The notes under the pieces are model-generated. The model did not search any database and was not told the DNA's origin. It saw nothing but the letters and a program-made list of their open reading frames with translations. The position numbers and the translations under genes are program-made. A stretch of 64,000 bases of DNA from Rhizobium sp. NXC14 (GTDB lineage Bacteria; Pseudomonadota; Alphaproteobacteria; Rhizobiales; Rhizobiaceae): positions 933,001 through 997,000 of the forward strand of contig NZ_CP021030.1 in assembly GCF_002117485.1 (NCBI RefSeq). The letters are read 5' to 3'. Shown here piece after piece: positions 1 through 9,573 of the stretch; within the stretch, counting starts at the first letter, position 1, and every line of letters begins with the position of its first letter.

Positions 1-151
1 CGACCATGTAGCCCGGCCCGGCAAAGGCCGCCGCCCGGCGCCACATCGAGCTGTGACGCCCCGTTCCGACAGTGCGGTAGACATCCGACAGCGACGCCTC
101 GCCGCGTTCGTGCCGCCAGCCGCTGTTTGCATTGGGATTGAGAGCGTCCAT
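1..151 (-). CDS. mntH: Nramp-family Mn2+/Fe2+ transporter, N-terminal fragment (runs off the window start)
   Basis: The first 50 codons of a minus-strand gene are present. The stretch [13 protein letters not shown] matches the beginning of the first membrane helix in Nramp (MntH) proton-coupled divalent-metal transporters, where a GPG motif precedes the metal-binding DPGN motif (outside the window). A good ribosome-binding site, AGGTGG (159-164 on the minus strand), lies 7 bases before the ATG at 151. The gene is divergent from the S49 peptidase gene and shares a roughly 180-bp upstream region that holds a possible manganese-responsive operator (203-217). The family call rests on a short N-terminus, so it is likely but not certain. 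Confidence 0.72.
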   Translation of the reverse strand, partial: MDALNPNANSGWRHERGEASLSDVYRTVGTGRHSSMWRRAAAFAGPGYMV

Positions 152-202
152 GCCATTTCCACCTAGTTATCGTCCGTGCACTATGACCGATTAGAATGAT
201 AA

Positions 203-217
203 TGCAAGTCATTCGCA
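203..217. promoter_or_regulatory. Possible Mur/Fur-type operator for the Nramp gene
   Basis: TGCAAGTCATTCGCA is an imperfect inverted repeat (TGCAA / TCGCA, one mismatch) 52 bases upstream of the Nramp start. In rhizobia the Fur-family regulator Mur represses manganese uptake genes through TGCAA-type palindromes, so the position and form fit. This is inference from similarity and position only. Confidence 0.4.
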
Positions 218-333
218 ACAAGAAAATCAATCGGGTGTTTTTCAGGAACGCGGGCATTGCGTTTGTCGTTCCAGCGCATACATGGATGCGATTGCGAAGT
301 GACGATCGTGCGACCCGAAGCGAAGGATGGGAA

Positions 334-1194
334 ATGGCCGGATTCTTGAGAAAGCTGCTGCCGAAACGGTTCCGCAGGGAGGGCCTCACCATTCCCGTCG
401 TCAGGCTGCAGGGTGCGATCATCAGCGGCGGCGGCCAGTTCCGCCCCACCCTCAATCTCGCCAATGTCGCCCCCGTCCTGGAAAAGGCCTTCGCCAAGAA
501 GGAGGCGCCGGCCGTTGCCATAACAATCAATTCGCCGGGCGGCTCGCCGGTCCAGTCCCGACTGATCTTCACCCGCATCCGCGAGCTCGCCCGCGAAAAG
601 CAGAAGAAGGTGCTGGTCTTCGTCGAGGATGTCGCCGCTTCCGGCGGTTACATGATCGCGCTTGCCGGCGACGAGATCATCGCCGACGCCACCTCGATCG
701 TCGGCTCGATCGGCGTCGTCTCCGGCGGTTTCGGCTTTCCCGAACTCCTGAAGAAGATCGGCGTCGAGCGCCGCGTCTATACGGCCGGCGAAAACAAGGT
801 GATCCTCGATCCGTTCCAGCCGGAAAAGGAAAAGGATATCGAGTACCTCAAGAGCCTGCAGCTCGAAATCCACCAGGTCTTCATCGCAATGGTGCGCGAG
901 CGCCGCGCCGGCAAGCTGACGGATGATGCGACGGTGTTTTCCGGCTTGTTCTGGAGCGGCACCCGCGGCCTCGAGCTTGGCCTCATCGATGGCCTCGGCG
1001 ACATGCGCCAGGAATTGAAGCGGCGCTACGGCCAGAAGACCCGGCTGGAACTCGTCACCGCCGGCCGCGGCCTCTTCGGCCGCCGCATTCCCGGCGTATC
1101 GCCTGTTACACTCGAAGGCGCGGGGGCAGGTCTCGCAACAGGACTTGTCGAAGCGGCGGAAGAGAGAGCATTGTGGAGCCGCTTCGGGCTTTGA
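334..1194 (+). CDS. S49 family serine peptidase (SppA/SohB-like)
   Basis: A 286-residue protein of the SppA/SohB clan, which cleaves signal-peptide remnants or membrane proteins with a Ser-Lys dyad. Visible motifs are NSPGGS, then DVAASGGYM, whose Ser is the expected nucleophile, then the SIVGSIGV strand and YTAGENKVILDPF, whose Lys is the expected general base. The length matches short single-domain SohB-like enzymes rather than the duplicated E. coli SppA. No strong N-terminal signal peptide is seen, only a basic start. I chose ATG 334 because AAGGA lies 6 bases before it; the in-frame ATG at 196 would place the start inside the divergent promoter region. It is followed 18 bases later by a small membrane protein, probably in one transcript. 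Confidence 0.9.
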   Translation: MAGFLRKLLPKRFRREGLTIPVVRLQGAIISGGGQFRPTLNLANVAPVLEKAFAKKEAPAVAITINSPGGSPVQSRLIFTRIRELAREKQKKVLVFVEDVAASGGYMIALAGDEIIADATSIVGSIGVVSGGFGFPELLKKIGVERRVYTAGENKVILDPFQPEKEKDIEYLKSLQLEIHQVFIAMVRERRAGKLTDDATVFSGLFWSGTRGLELGLIDGLGDMRQELKRRYGQKTRLELVTAGRGLFGRRIPGVSPVTLEGAGAGLATGLVEAAEERALWSRFGL

Positions 1195-1212
1195 GAGGAG
1201 CAAGAGAGGGGC

Positions 1213-1404
1213 ATGGCACAGCTTATCACGATCCTGGTCCTGGTGTTCTCAGCCTGGTGGCTCTACCGCCGCTTCGTCTCCGATGCCCGCAAGCTCGCCG
1301 AAAAATCGCGCCGCGCCGAAAAGGAACGCCAGACCGGCGCGATCGGCACGCTGGTCAAGGACCCCGTGACCGGGGAATATCGGCTGAAGCGGGATGAGGA
1401 ATAG
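1213..1404 (+). CDS. Small single-pass membrane protein, unknown function
   Basis: A 63-residue protein with one hydrophobic N-terminal segment (about residues 3-18, ITILVLVFSAWWLY), followed by a highly charged tail rich in Lys, Arg and Glu and ending in GEYRLKRDEE. It begins 18 bases after the S49 peptidase gene behind a purine-rich GAGGGGC ribosome-binding region, so the two are probably co-transcribed. A membrane-anchored partner of the peptidase is a reasonable guess but is not shown by any motif. I do not recognise a named family. Confidence 0.72.
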   Translation: MAQLITILVLVFSAWWLYRRFVSDARKLAEKSRRAEKERQTGAIGTLVKDPVTGEYRLKRDEE

Positions 1405-1456
1405 ATACAGCCTTGGATTTGCCTCATCCCGCTGCGGGTCCGCCGCGCAAACGTAG

Positions 1457-1655
1457 GTGGGCTGGGCACCCCCCTCTGTCCTGCTGGACATCTCCCCCAC
1501 AAGGAGGGAGATCGGCTGGGCGTGACGGCTTCCCCAAGCAACTGAGCATTGTGATTGTCGCTGCCGTTAGGGAGGGGGCGATGGTCAAGCCTCTTGCCAA
1601 TCTCCACCCTTGTGGGGGAGATGTCCGGCAGGACAGAGGGGGGTGCCTAGCCCAC
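1457..1655. repeat. Pair of about 60-bp inverted repeats in the 391-bp gap before glyQ
   Basis: The left arm (about 1457-1516) and the right arm (about 1596-1655) are near-exact reverse complements, each containing a CTGTCCTGCYGGACATCTCC core and CCCCCACAAGG. The roughly 80 bp between the arms show no gene. The structure is typical of intergenic palindromic elements abundant in Rhizobium. No coding sequence is supported anywhere in 1405-1795. Confidence 0.8.
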
Positions 1656-1795
1656 CATCGCTTGATTGAGGTTAGGCGCAGTTAGGTTCCGCTTCCACAT
1701 CGACGTTCGATCCCGACCGCTGCAAAACCCTTGACCCCTGCCGCCCTCCATGGCACCTGTCGCGCCGATAATTCCCAAGCCAGCGGTGCCATCCC

Positions 1796-2752
1796 ATGTC
1801 AGCTCTCCCAGACCATATGAACCCGAAGCGCTCCTTTCAGGCGCTGATCCTGACCCTGCATAGCTACTGGGCGGACAAGGGTTGCGCGGTGCTGCAGCCC
1901 TACGACATGGAGGTCGGCGCCGGCACCTTCCACCCGGCAACGACCTTGCGCGCCCTCGGCCCCAAGCCGTGGAAAGCGGCTTACGTCCAGCCCTCCCGAC
2001 GCCCGTCGGATGGCCGCTATGGCGAAAACCCGAACCGGCTGCAGCATTATTACCAGTATCAGGTCATCCTGAAGCCGAATCCGCCCAATCTGCAGGAGCT
2101 CTATCTCGGTTCGCTCGCGGCGATCGGCCTCGATCCGCTGCTGCACGACATCCGTTTCGTCGAGGACGATTGGGAAAGCCCGACGCTCGGCGCCTGGGGC
2201 CTCGGCTGGGAATGCTGGTGCGACGGCATGGAAGTCTCGCAATTCACCTATTTCCAGCAGGTCTGCGGCATCGAATGCGCGCCGGTCGCGGGCGAACTGA
2301 CCTACGGCCTCGAGCGCCTCGCCATGTATGTCCAGGGCGTCGACAATGTCTACGACCTCAATTTCAATGGCCGCGAAGGCGACGAGAAGATCAGCTATGG
2401 CGACGTCTTCCTGCAGGCCGAGCAGGAATATTCGCGTCACAATTTCGAATTCGCCAATACCGAAATGCTGCATCGCCATTTCGTCGATGCCGAGAAGGAG
2501 TGCCGGGCGCTGCTCGATGCCGGCGCGCCGGGCCAAAGCGACAATCAGCGCCTGCACAAATGCGTCTTCCCCGCCTATGACCAGTGCATCAAGGCCAGCC
2601 ACGTCTTCAACCTGCTCGACGCACGCGGCGTCATCTCGGTCACTGAGCGCCAGAGCTACATCCTGCGGGTGCGCACGCTTGCGAAGGCCTGCGGCGAAGC
2701 CTTCCTGCTGACCGACGCCGGCGGCGTCAACCTGTCGAAAGAGGCGGCATGA
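1796..2752 (+). CDS. glyQ: Glycine-tRNA ligase alpha subunit
   Basis: This 318-residue protein is the catalytic alpha subunit of the bacterial alpha2-beta2 glycyl-tRNA synthetase, which charges tRNA-Gly in the cytoplasm. Signature stretches include [43 protein letters not shown] and the class II motif region [21 protein letters not shown]. The start at 1796 is conventional; an in-frame ATG at 1817 (MNPKRSF) is the alternative. Its stop overlaps the start of the next gene by four bases (ATGA), indicating translational coupling. The partner glyS is not adjacent: it lies at 12336-14450 on the opposite strand. Confidence 0.97.
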   Translation: MSALPDHMNPKRSFQALILTLHSYWADKGCAVLQPYDMEVGAGTFHPATTLRALGPKPWKAAYVQPSRRPSDGRYGENPNRLQHYYQYQVILKPNPPNLQELYLGSLAAIGLDPLLHDIRFVEDDWESPTLGAWGLGWECWCDGMEVSQFTYFQQVCGIECAPVAGELTYGLERLAMYVQGVDNVYDLNFNGREGDEKISYGDVFLQAEQEYSRHNFEFANTEMLHRHFVDAEKECRALLDAGAPGQSDNQRLHKCVFPAYDQCIKASHVFNLLDARGVISVTERQSYILRVRTLAKACGEAFLLTDAGGVNLSKEAA

Positions 2753-3300
2753 CGCAAAAGCCTGCCAGCCGTATCGTCCATATCAACGGCTGGCCAGGCA
2801 CCGGGAAGCTGACTATCGGCCGCTTGCTGGCGAAAAGAATCGGCGCGCGGCTTATCGACAATCACACGCTGCTTAATCCAGCCGAAGCGCTTTTCGCCCG
2901 CAGCAACCCTCTGCATTTATCTCTGCGTGAGCAGATTCGGCGAGCTTTTTTCGACCATGCCGTGCGCGCTGATCCGGCTGAAAGTTTCGTCTTTACCGAT
3001 GCTCTTGCCGATGACGAGCATGATAGTGCGATGTTCTACTGGTATCGCGATCTGGCTGCCGCCAGAGGCGCGGATCTGGTCGCGGTTCTCCTCGATTGCG
3101 CGCCGGAGGAGAATGCCAGGCGCCTCATCTCTCCCGGCCGATCCGAGGCGCTCAAGCTGACCGATACGGCGAGGCTGCAGCAGCTCCGGGCAAACTACAG
3201 ACTGTTGCGCGGACTGGCTGAACGCACAGTTGAAATTGATACGACGGACCTTTCGCCGGCGCAGACGGCGGCTCGAATTCTCACGCATATCGGCGTTTGA
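2749..3300 (+). CDS. P-loop NTPase / small-molecule kinase-like protein
   Basis: A 183-residue single-domain protein with an early Walker A motif, GWPGTGKLT (about residues 14-22), followed by a shikimate-kinase-like fold pattern: [10 protein letters not shown], a DALADDEHD acidic stretch and a late Arg-containing lid-like region ([11 protein letters not shown]). Proteins of this kind (AAA_33 / chloramphenicol phosphotransferase-like) phosphorylate small substrates, but the substrate here cannot be read from sequence. It overlaps glyQ by four bases (ATGA) and is therefore likely translated from the same mRNA. Confidence 0.8.
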   Translation: MTQKPASRIVHINGWPGTGKLTIGRLLAKRIGARLIDNHTLLNPAEALFARSNPLHLSLREQIRRAFFDHAVRADPAESFVFTDALADDEHDSAMFYWYRDLAAARGADLVAVLLDCAPEENARRLISPGRSEALKLTDTARLQQLRANYRLLRGLAERTVEIDTTDLSPAQTAARILTHIGV

Positions 3301-3361
3301 CGACAGCCGGGTATCCTGCGTAGTCTTTGTACAAACATTACTTCGTTGCAGGGGATTCGCG

Positions 3362-3913
3362 ATGTATATTGCGCTTGGCGTCATCGTTCTGGTCGCACTC
3401 TATGTCGTCTTCATCTACAACGGCCTGGTTCGCTCTCGGCAGATGGCGGAGGAAGCCTGGTCGGGCATCGATGTGCAGTTGAAGCGCCGCGCCGATCTGA
3501 TTCCGAACCTGATCGAGACAGTCAAGGGTTATGCCGCCCATGAAAAGTCGACGCTCGAGGAGGTGGTTGCGCTGCGCAACAAGGCGCAGGCCGTGCCATC
3601 GGGCGATGTCGCCGGCAGGGCTCAGGCGGAAGGGCTGCTCGGCCAGGCGCTCGGCCGGGTGATCGCGCTCGCCGAAGCCTATCCCGATCTCAAGGCCAAC
3701 CAGAATTTCGCCGAGCTGCAGGCGTCGCTTGAAACCATGGAAGGTGAGCTGCAGATGGCGCGGCGTTATTACAATGGCGCGGCCCGCGACCTGAACGTCA
3801 AGGTCGAAAGCTTCCCCTCCAATCTTGTTGCCGGCCAGTTCGGTTTTGCCAAGCGCGAGTATTTCGAAATCACCAACGAGGCCGATCGCGCCGTCCCCAG
3901 CGTCAAATTCTGA
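3362..3913 (+). CDS. lemA: LemA family protein
   Basis: A 183-residue protein with an N-terminal signal-anchor helix (residues 2-21, YIALGVIVLVALYVVFIYN) followed by the conserved all-helical LemA domain: NGLVRSRQMAEEAWSGIDVQLKRRADLIPNL is spread over the first 50 residues, and KANQNFAELQ and FPSNLVAGQFGF occur later. The C-terminal part is extracytoplasmic. ATG 3362 is preceded by an AGGGG ribosome-binding site; the longer upstream frame overlaps the previous gene and lacks the anchor. LemA is typically encoded beside a DUF2207 membrane protein. Here that partner is one gene further on (5306-7240), with aroA between them. Confidence 0.92.
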   Translation: MYIALGVIVLVALYVVFIYNGLVRSRQMAEEAWSGIDVQLKRRADLIPNLIETVKGYAAHEKSTLEEVVALRNKAQAVPSGDVAGRAQAEGLLGQALGRVIALAEAYPDLKANQNFAELQASLETMEGELQMARRYYNGAARDLNVKVESFPSNLVAGQFGFAKREYFEITNEADRAVPSVKF

Positions 3914-4004
3914 CGATCCGGCATTTTGCCTTTGCGAGAAAGCGGTTAAGAGCAAAGGGAGATGGCGACGCGATTTAGCCTCGCTCATGGACGGAAGACA
4001 TAGC

Positions 4005-5267
4005 ATGACACGCAAAGCCAAACTCACGATCATCCCGCCGGGCCGGCCGCTTTCGGGCCGCGCGATGCCACCGGGTTCGAAATCGATCACCAATCGCGCC
4101 CTGCTGCTCGCCGGTCTTGCCAAGGGCACGAGCCGGCTGACCGGTGCGCTGAAGAGCGACGATACCCGTTATATGGCCGATGCGCTGCGCGCCATGGGCG
4201 TTGTGATTGAAGAGCCTGACGACACGACCTTCGTCGTCACCGGTAGCGGCAGGCTCATGCCGCCGAAGGCGCCGCTCTTCCTCGGCAATGCCGGCACGGC
4301 CACACGCTTCCTGACAGCGGCTGCGGCTCTGGTCGACGGCACCGTCATCGTCGACGGCGATGAGCACATGCGCAAGCGCCCGATCGGACCGCTGGTTCAA
4401 GCGATGCGCACGCTCGGCATCGACGTCGCAGCTGAGACCGGCTGCCCGCCGGTCACCGTCAGAGGCACGGGCCGCTTTGAGGCCGATCGAATCCTGATCG
4501 ATGGTGGGCTGTCCAGCCAATATGTTTCGGCGCTGCTGATGATGGCAGCCGGCGGCGACCGTCCGGTCGACATCGAACTCGTCGGCGAGGATATCGGCGC
4601 GCTTGGCTATATCGATCTCACCACCGCGGCGATGAAGGCCTTCGGCGCCAAGGTCGAAAAGACCAGCACCGTTACCTGGCGCGTCGAGCCGACCGGCTAT
4701 CGCGCCGCCGATTTCGTCATCGAGCCTGATGCATCCGCCGCGACCTATCTCTGGGCGGCCGAAGTGCTGAGCGATGGCAAGATCGATCTCGGCGTGCCGA
4801 ACGATGCCTTCACCCAGCCGGATGCCAAGGCCTACGAGACGATCGCCAAATTTCCGCATCTGCCGGCTGAAATCGACGGCTCGCAGATGCAGGATGCCGT
4901 TCCGACCATCGCCGTGCTGGCCGCCTTCAACGAGACGCCGGTCCGCTTCGTCGGCATCGCCAATCTGCGCGTCAAGGAATGCGACCGCATCCGCGCCCTG
5001 TCAACCGGACTCAACAATATCCGCGAAGGTCTGGCCGTCGAGGAGGGGGACGATCTGATCGTCCACTCCGATCCTGCTCTCGCCGGTCAGACGTTGCCGG
5101 CCGAGATCGACACCTTTGCCGACCACCGCATCGCGATGAGCTTCGCACTTGCGGGCCTCAAGATCGACGGCATCACTATTCTCGACCCCGATTGCGTCGG
5201 CAAGACCTTCCCCGCCTATTGGCGGACGCTTGCCGCGCTTGGCGTGACCTATCGGGATAAGGATTGA
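4005..5267 (+). CDS. aroA: 3-phosphoshikimate 1-carboxyvinyltransferase (EPSP synthase)
   Basis: This 420-residue enzyme joins PEP and shikimate-3-phosphate in the shikimate pathway. Motifs are [18 protein letters not shown] (substrate-binding Lys/Ser), [15 protein letters not shown] (PEP-binding loop), RVKECDRI and [13 protein letters not shown] near the C-terminus. The NAGTATR loop resembles class I-type enzymes rather than the glyphosate-tolerant class II (CP4) type, whose loop reads differently. Rhizobia usually carry a class II aroA next to cmk and rpsA, so this may be a second, divergent EPSP synthase. ATG 4005 gives the standard N-terminus. It sits between lemA and the DUF2207 gene, 38 bases before the latter. 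Confidence 0.93.
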   Translation: MTRKAKLTIIPPGRPLSGRAMPPGSKSITNRALLLAGLAKGTSRLTGALKSDDTRYMADALRAMGVVIEEPDDTTFVVTGSGRLMPPKAPLFLGNAGTATRFLTAAAALVDGTVIVDGDEHMRKRPIGPLVQAMRTLGIDVAAETGCPPVTVRGTGRFEADRILIDGGLSSQYVSALLMMAAGGDRPVDIELVGEDIGALGYIDLTTAAMKAFGAKVEKTSTVTWRVEPTGYRAADFVIEPDASAATYLWAAEVLSDGKIDLGVPNDAFTQPDAKAYETIAKFPHLPAEIDGSQMQDAVPTIAVLAAFNETPVRFVGIANLRVKECDRIRALSTGLNNIREGLAVEEGDDLIVHSDPALAGQTLPAEIDTFADHRIAMSFALAGLKIDGITILDPDCVGKTFPAYWRTLAALGVTYRDKD

Positions 5268-5305
5268 AGCAAGGCGCAGCCGGGGCAGCCGGCGGGGAGA
5301 CAGGG

Positions 5306-7240
5306 ATGGGGCGTCGGTTTTTGGGGTTTTGCTTGGCGCTGCTCCTGATGGTCGCCGCCCCGGCGGCCTTTGCAGCCGAGGTGATCGACAGTTTCGCCTC
5401 CGAGATCGCGCTCGAAAAGAGCGGCGTGATGACGGTGACGGAAACCATCACCGTCAATGCCGAGGGTAACCGGATCAACCACGGCATCTTCCGGGATTTC
5501 CCGCTCTATTTCACCGACGCCGGCGGCCGTCGCCGCAGCGTCGATTTCGACATGGTCTCGGTCACGCGCGATGGCGCGAACGAGCCCTGGCACACGGAAT
5601 CGATATCCGGCGGTATCCGCATTTATGCCGGCTCCGCCGAGGTGACGGTGACGCCGGGCCGTCATCGCTACGTCTTCACCTACCGGACCAACCGCCAGAT
5701 CCGCTACTTCGACGATCACGACGAACTCTACTGGAACGTCACCGGCAATGGCTGGATCTTTCCGATCCGGTCAGTCACCGCAACCGTGAACCTGCCGCCT
5801 GATGTCAGCGCGACCGAGACGACCTTCTTTACCGGCCCGCAGGGCGCCAGGGGAAAGAATGCCAGTGTCAGCGAAAGCGGCGCCGGCATCGTCTTTTCCA
5901 CCACCGCGCCTCTTGGCCCCAATGAAGGCCTGACCTTTGCGATCCGCATGCCGAAGGGCTCGATCGATCCGCCGAGTGAGGATATGGAAAGCACCTGGTG
6001 GCTGAAGGACAACCGCAATTATTTCATCGGCTTCGGCGGCCTGACCCTGGTTTTCGCCTATTACCTCAGATCCTGGCTGAAGGTCGGCCGCGATCCCGCC
6101 CGAGGCGTCGTCGTGCCGCGCTGGGATGCGCCAGACGGCATCTCGCCGGCGCTGGTCAACTATATCGACAATAAGGGCTTCTCGGGCGGCGGCTGGACGG
6201 CGCTTGCCGCAACCGCCCTCAATCTTGCGGTGCGCGGCTATGTCAAGCTCGAAGACCTCAAGGATTCGATCATCATCCGCGGCACCGGCAAGCCGCTCGG
6301 CAAGGAGAAATTCCGGGCCGGCGAGACAGAGCTGCTGAAGGCTGCCGGCGGCGAAGGCCGGACGCTGACGATCGACGAGGCGAATGGTGAGCGGGTGAAA
6401 ACGATCGGCCAGTCCTTCCGTTCGGCGATCGAGAGGGAGCATCGCGGCAAATATTATAATTCCAACATCGGCTACACCACCGGCGGCGTTGCGCTGAGCG
6501 CCGCCGCCCTGGTGGCGTTGTTCGTCTTCGGCTCACTGGAGCCGGATACGATCGCGCTGATGCTGATCCCGATTGGCATTTCCGTCTTTATTGCCGTCTT
6601 CATCGCCGGTTTGGTCAAGTCGCTGCACCAGGGCAGATCGCTGTTCGCCAAGGTCATGGCCGTCATCGCCGCAGCGGTCGGCGTTTTTGTCGGCATCGGC
6701 ATTCTTTCCATTATCGTCCTGACGCTTGCCTCGTCGCTGGTGGAATTGCACGAGACGCCGATGCTCTTTGCCGTCGGCGGCATCGTGCTGCTCAATGTCC
6801 TCTATTTCTTCATCATGGGCGCGCCGACCCCACTCGGCGCCAGGATGATGGACGGCATTGACGGCTTGCGACAATATCTGACGCTGGCCGAGAAGGATCG
6901 CATGAATATGGCCGGCGCCCCACAAATGTCGCCGCAGCATTTCGAGACGCTGCTGCCCTATGCGGTGGCGCTCGGCGTCGAAAAGCCCTGGTCGCGCACC
7001 TTCGAGACCTGGCTTGCGGCCGCTGCCGCTGGCGCGGCCGCAGCCTATGCGCCCTCCTGGTATTCCGGCGATTTCAACAGCGGCAGCTTCTCCGATCGCA
7101 TTGGCGGCTTCTCCTCGTCGATGGCCTCCACCATCGCGTCGACGATACCCTCGCCGCCGCCATCGAGTTCATCCTCCGGTTTTTCCGGCGGCGGCTCCTC
7201 CGGCGGCGGTGGAGGCGGCGGCGGAGGCGGGGGCTGGTAA
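5306..7240 (+). CDS. DUF2207 domain membrane protein (YciQ-like)
   Basis: A 644-residue protein with a signal peptide ([22 protein letters not shown]), a large extracytoplasmic beta-rich DUF2207 domain (about residues 25-240), a TM helix near [15 protein letters not shown], a cytoplasmic segment, a cluster of TM helices (about residues 390-510) and a C-terminal tail of nearly pure Gly/Ser ending in GGGGW. This organisation, including the Gly-rich end, is typical of the family. GGGGAGA lies 6 bases before ATG 5306, so I prefer it to the frame opening at 5264, which overlaps aroA. Function is unknown; genetic association with LemA suggests an envelope role. Confidence 0.88.
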   Translation: MGRRFLGFCLALLLMVAAPAAFAAEVIDSFASEIALEKSGVMTVTETITVNAEGNRINHGIFRDFPLYFTDAGGRRRSVDFDMVSVTRDGANEPWHTESISGGIRIYAGSAEVTVTPGRHRYVFTYRTNRQIRYFDDHDELYWNVTGNGWIFPIRSVTATVNLPPDVSATETTFFTGPQGARGKNASVSESGAGIVFSTTAPLGPNEGLTFAIRMPKGSIDPPSEDMESTWWLKDNRNYFIGFGGLTLVFAYYLRSWLKVGRDPARGVVVPRWDAPDGISPALVNYIDNKGFSGGGWTALAATALNLAVRGYVKLEDLKDSIIIRGTGKPLGKEKFRAGETELLKAAGGEGRTLTIDEANGERVKTIGQSFRSAIEREHRGKYYNSNIGYTTGGVALSAAALVALFVFGSLEPDTIALMLIPIGISVFIAVFIAGLVKSLHQGRSLFAKVMAVIAAAVGVFVGIGILSIIVLTLASSLVELHETPMLFAVGGIVLLNVLYFFIMGAPTPLGARMMDGIDGLRQYLTLAEKDRMNMAGAPQMSPQHFETLLPYAVALGVEKPWSRTFETWLAAAAAGAAAAYAPSWYSGDFNSGSFSDRIGGFSSSMASTIASTIPSPPPSSSSSGFSGGGSSGGGGGGGGGGGW

Positions 7241-7306
7241 GCTTTCCCGCTTGACCTTTCGGCCCTTGGCCCTTAACCGCCTGACGGAACAGGAAAGGGG
7301 TCGCGC

Positions 7307-8590
7307 ATGAAGGTTCTGTTGATCGGATCGGGCGGACGCGAGCACGCGCTCGCCTGGAAGCTGGCGCAATCGCCGTTGATGAGCGAATTCTACGCCGCCC
7401 CCGGCAATCCCGGCATTGGCGAACATGCGATCCTCGCGCCCTTGACTGTCGAGGATCACGAAGCGGTCGCCTCTTTCTGCAAGGACAAGGCGATCGACTT
7501 CGTCGTCGTCGGGCCCGAGGCGCCGCTCGTCGCCGGCCTCGCCGACCGGCTGCGCGCCGACGGCCTGGCAGTCTTCGGGCCCTCCGCCGGTGCCGCCCAA
7601 CTCGAGGGCTCCAAGGGCTTCACCAAGGATATCTGCGCCCGCTACGGCATCCCCACCGGCGCTTACCAGCGCTTCAACAACGCGCCGAAAGCCAAAGCCT
7701 ATATTCGCGCCCAGGGCGCTCCGATCGTCGTCAAGGCCGACGGGCTGGCCGCCGGCAAGGGCGTGACTGTTGCGATGACGCTCGACGAAGCGCTCTATGC
7801 CGTCGAAGACTGCTTCGAGGGCGCTTTTGGCGCCGCTGGCGCCGAAGTTGTCGTCGAAGCCTATCTCGATGGCGAGGAAGCGAGCTTCTTCTGTCTCTGC
7901 GATGGAAAACATGCGCTGCCGCTGGCGACCGCCCAGGATCACAAGCGGGTGGGCGAGGGCGATACCGGCGTCAATACCGGCGGCATGGGCGCCTATTCGC
8001 CGGCGCCTGTGATGACGGCCGAGATGGTCGAGCGCACCATGAAGGAGATCATCGAGCCGACGATTCGCGGCATGGCCGAGAGCGGTCATCCCTTCTCCGG
8101 CGTATTTTTCGCCGGACTGATGATCACGAAGAAGGGGCCGGAGCTCATCGAATACAATGTCCGCTTCGGCGATCCGGAATGTCAGGTGCTGATGATGCGG
8201 CTGAAGAGCGATCTGCTGCCGCTGCTGCTTGCCACCGCCAATGGTACGCTCGATCAGGTGAGCGCCGAATGGAGCGACGATCCGGCGCTGACGGTGGTCA
8301 TGGCTTCGAAGGGCTATCCCGGCACCTATGAGAAGAACACGCCGATCGAATTCCTGCCGGAGGCAGGCGAGGGCGAGAAGGTGTTTCATGCCGGCACGGG
8401 CATGAAGGACGGCGTGCTGGTCGCAACCGGCGGCCGCGTGCTGAACGTCACGGCATCGGGCGGCACGGTTGCCGAGGCGAAGGGCCGCGCCTATGCCCTG
8501 CTGGATAGGGTTCGGTGGGAAAACGGCTTCTGCCGGCGCGACATCGGCTGGCGCGCGATCGAGCGCGAAAAAGCCTCGAACGACGCATAA
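7307..8590 (+). CDS. purD: Phosphoribosylamine-glycine ligase
   Basis: This 427-residue ATP-grasp enzyme catalyses the second step of purine biosynthesis (PRA + glycine + ATP to GAR). Motifs are [19 protein letters not shown] at the N-terminus, [14 protein letters not shown], the ATP-grasp segment [38 protein letters not shown] and [22 protein letters not shown] supplies the ribosome-binding site before ATG 7307. Length is as expected for PurD. It is monocistronic by appearance, with the nearest gene 66 bases upstream. Confidence 0.97.
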   Translation: MKVLLIGSGGREHALAWKLAQSPLMSEFYAAPGNPGIGEHAILAPLTVEDHEAVASFCKDKAIDFVVVGPEAPLVAGLADRLRADGLAVFGPSAGAAQLEGSKGFTKDICARYGIPTGAYQRFNNAPKAKAYIRAQGAPIVVKADGLAAGKGVTVAMTLDEALYAVEDCFEGAFGAAGAEVVVEAYLDGEEASFFCLCDGKHALPLATAQDHKRVGEGDTGVNTGGMGAYSPAPVMTAEMVERTMKEIIEPTIRGMAESGHPFSGVFFAGLMITKKGPELIEYNVRFGDPECQVLMMRLKSDLLPLLLATANGTLDQVSAEWSDDPALTVVMASKGYPGTYEKNTPIEFLPEAGEGEKVFHAGTGMKDGVLVATGGRVLNVTASGGTVAEAKGRAYALLDRVRWENGFCRRDIGWRAIEREKASNDA

Positions 8591-8683
8591 ATCGTCGCGT
8601 TCCTTAAATTTTTAGCCTTTCCCCTGACGGGATGGAAACGAAGCTGCGCTATACCGCTGTCGTAGTGAGACGGAGGTGCGTTG

Positions 8684-9145
8684 ATGCGTCAGATTTTCCT
8701 CGGTGCGGCAGTCCTGCTGATGGCAGGCTCGGCGATGGCCTCCTCGATCGAGGTGATCGGCAAAACGGCAGGACGTGCCGAAGGCAGCATCGTCACTGAA
8801 CGCTGCACTGCTTGCCCGCCGCTACAGGCCGAGCAAAGCCGCAAGGACTATACGGTGCCGGAACTGAAACCCGGCGTCCTCCAGGCAAGCGAAGTTCGCG
8901 ACGTCGGCGGCGAAACGAAGATCTTCCGCACCGAAGCCTGGATGGGCGGTTCGCCCGTCGTCTTCGTCAGCAAGGCAACGCCGGAAGCCTTGGCAGCCGC
9001 CGAACCTTCGATCTCGCCCGCGCCAGGCATCGACATGAACGCAACGACTGCAGCCGTCATTGGCGGCGATGCCAAGCCGGTTGCCGCCGGCATGGTTGAG
9101 CAGCCGCCGGCTCCCGATGTTTCCGAATTCAAGCTGCGCTTCTAA
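8684..9145 (+). CDS. Small secreted protein, possibly HPE1-like domain
   Basis: A 153-residue protein with a clear signal peptide (RQIFLGAAVLLMAGSAMA, cleavage expected after AMA) and a short mature domain. The mature part carries a CTACPP Cys pair, KDYTVPELKPG and FRTEAWMGGSPVVFVSK, then a Pro/Ala-rich tail. Proteins like this are common in Rhizobiaceae, and I believe related ones are annotated as plant virulence effector HPE1-like; that label is from memory and does not establish an effector role. GGAGG sits 7 bases before ATG 8684; a TTG three bases earlier is less well spaced. Confidence 0.7.
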   Translation: MRQIFLGAAVLLMAGSAMASSIEVIGKTAGRAEGSIVTERCTACPPLQAEQSRKDYTVPELKPGVLQASEVRDVGGETKIFRTEAWMGGSPVVFVSKATPEALAAAEPSISPAPGIDMNATTAAVIGGDAKPVAAGMVEQPPAPDVSEFKLRF

Positions 9146-9573
9146 AAAACCACGGCATCAGAGGGCTGTGTGCCCTTAAGCCAATTTGAGTCGCTGCGAC
9201 AGTTCCCTGCCCCTGCCCGATCAAGGTTTCGATCGCTTGGGGTTCCACTGCGGTGGAGCGGATGCACCCTCGAAGAGAAGCGGGGGTGCATTCCTGCTTT
9301 GAGGCCCCGGCAGATCCGCAGAGCGAAAACGAGCGATATTCGACTATGAGGGGAAACTCACCGCTTGTCTTAGTAACTCAGCCCCCTGATTTTTAGGGAA
9401 ATTCGCGTCAGTTCGAATAAAATTAAAGCTTTCTTATTGAGTCACCTTCAATTCTTATTCGCCGGTCGCAGCATGTTGTTTAGCAGCGGTAGACGCGTCC
9501 TTCTCAGATGCGCTCGCACAGGCGGTAGAAGACCGCACCGGAATGTATTCGCTCATTCCCTTTGCGAGGAATC
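9146..9573. other. 428-bp intergenic region upstream of a chemoreceptor gene
   Basis: No open frame with coding character is supported. The left half contains a GC-rich inverted sequence around CCACTGCGGTGG (about 9245-9256). The right half is unusually AT-rich for this genome (about 9395-9470, with TTATTGAGTC and repeated TTCTTAT) and is a likely promoter region for the downstream chemoreceptor. No operator is assigned. Confidence 0.5.

Noticed and set aside
196..333. Upstream start (ATG 196) for the S49 peptidase
   Set aside because: It would place 46 residues without family similarity inside the divergent promoter and across the candidate metal operator. ATG 334 has a proper ribosome-binding site.
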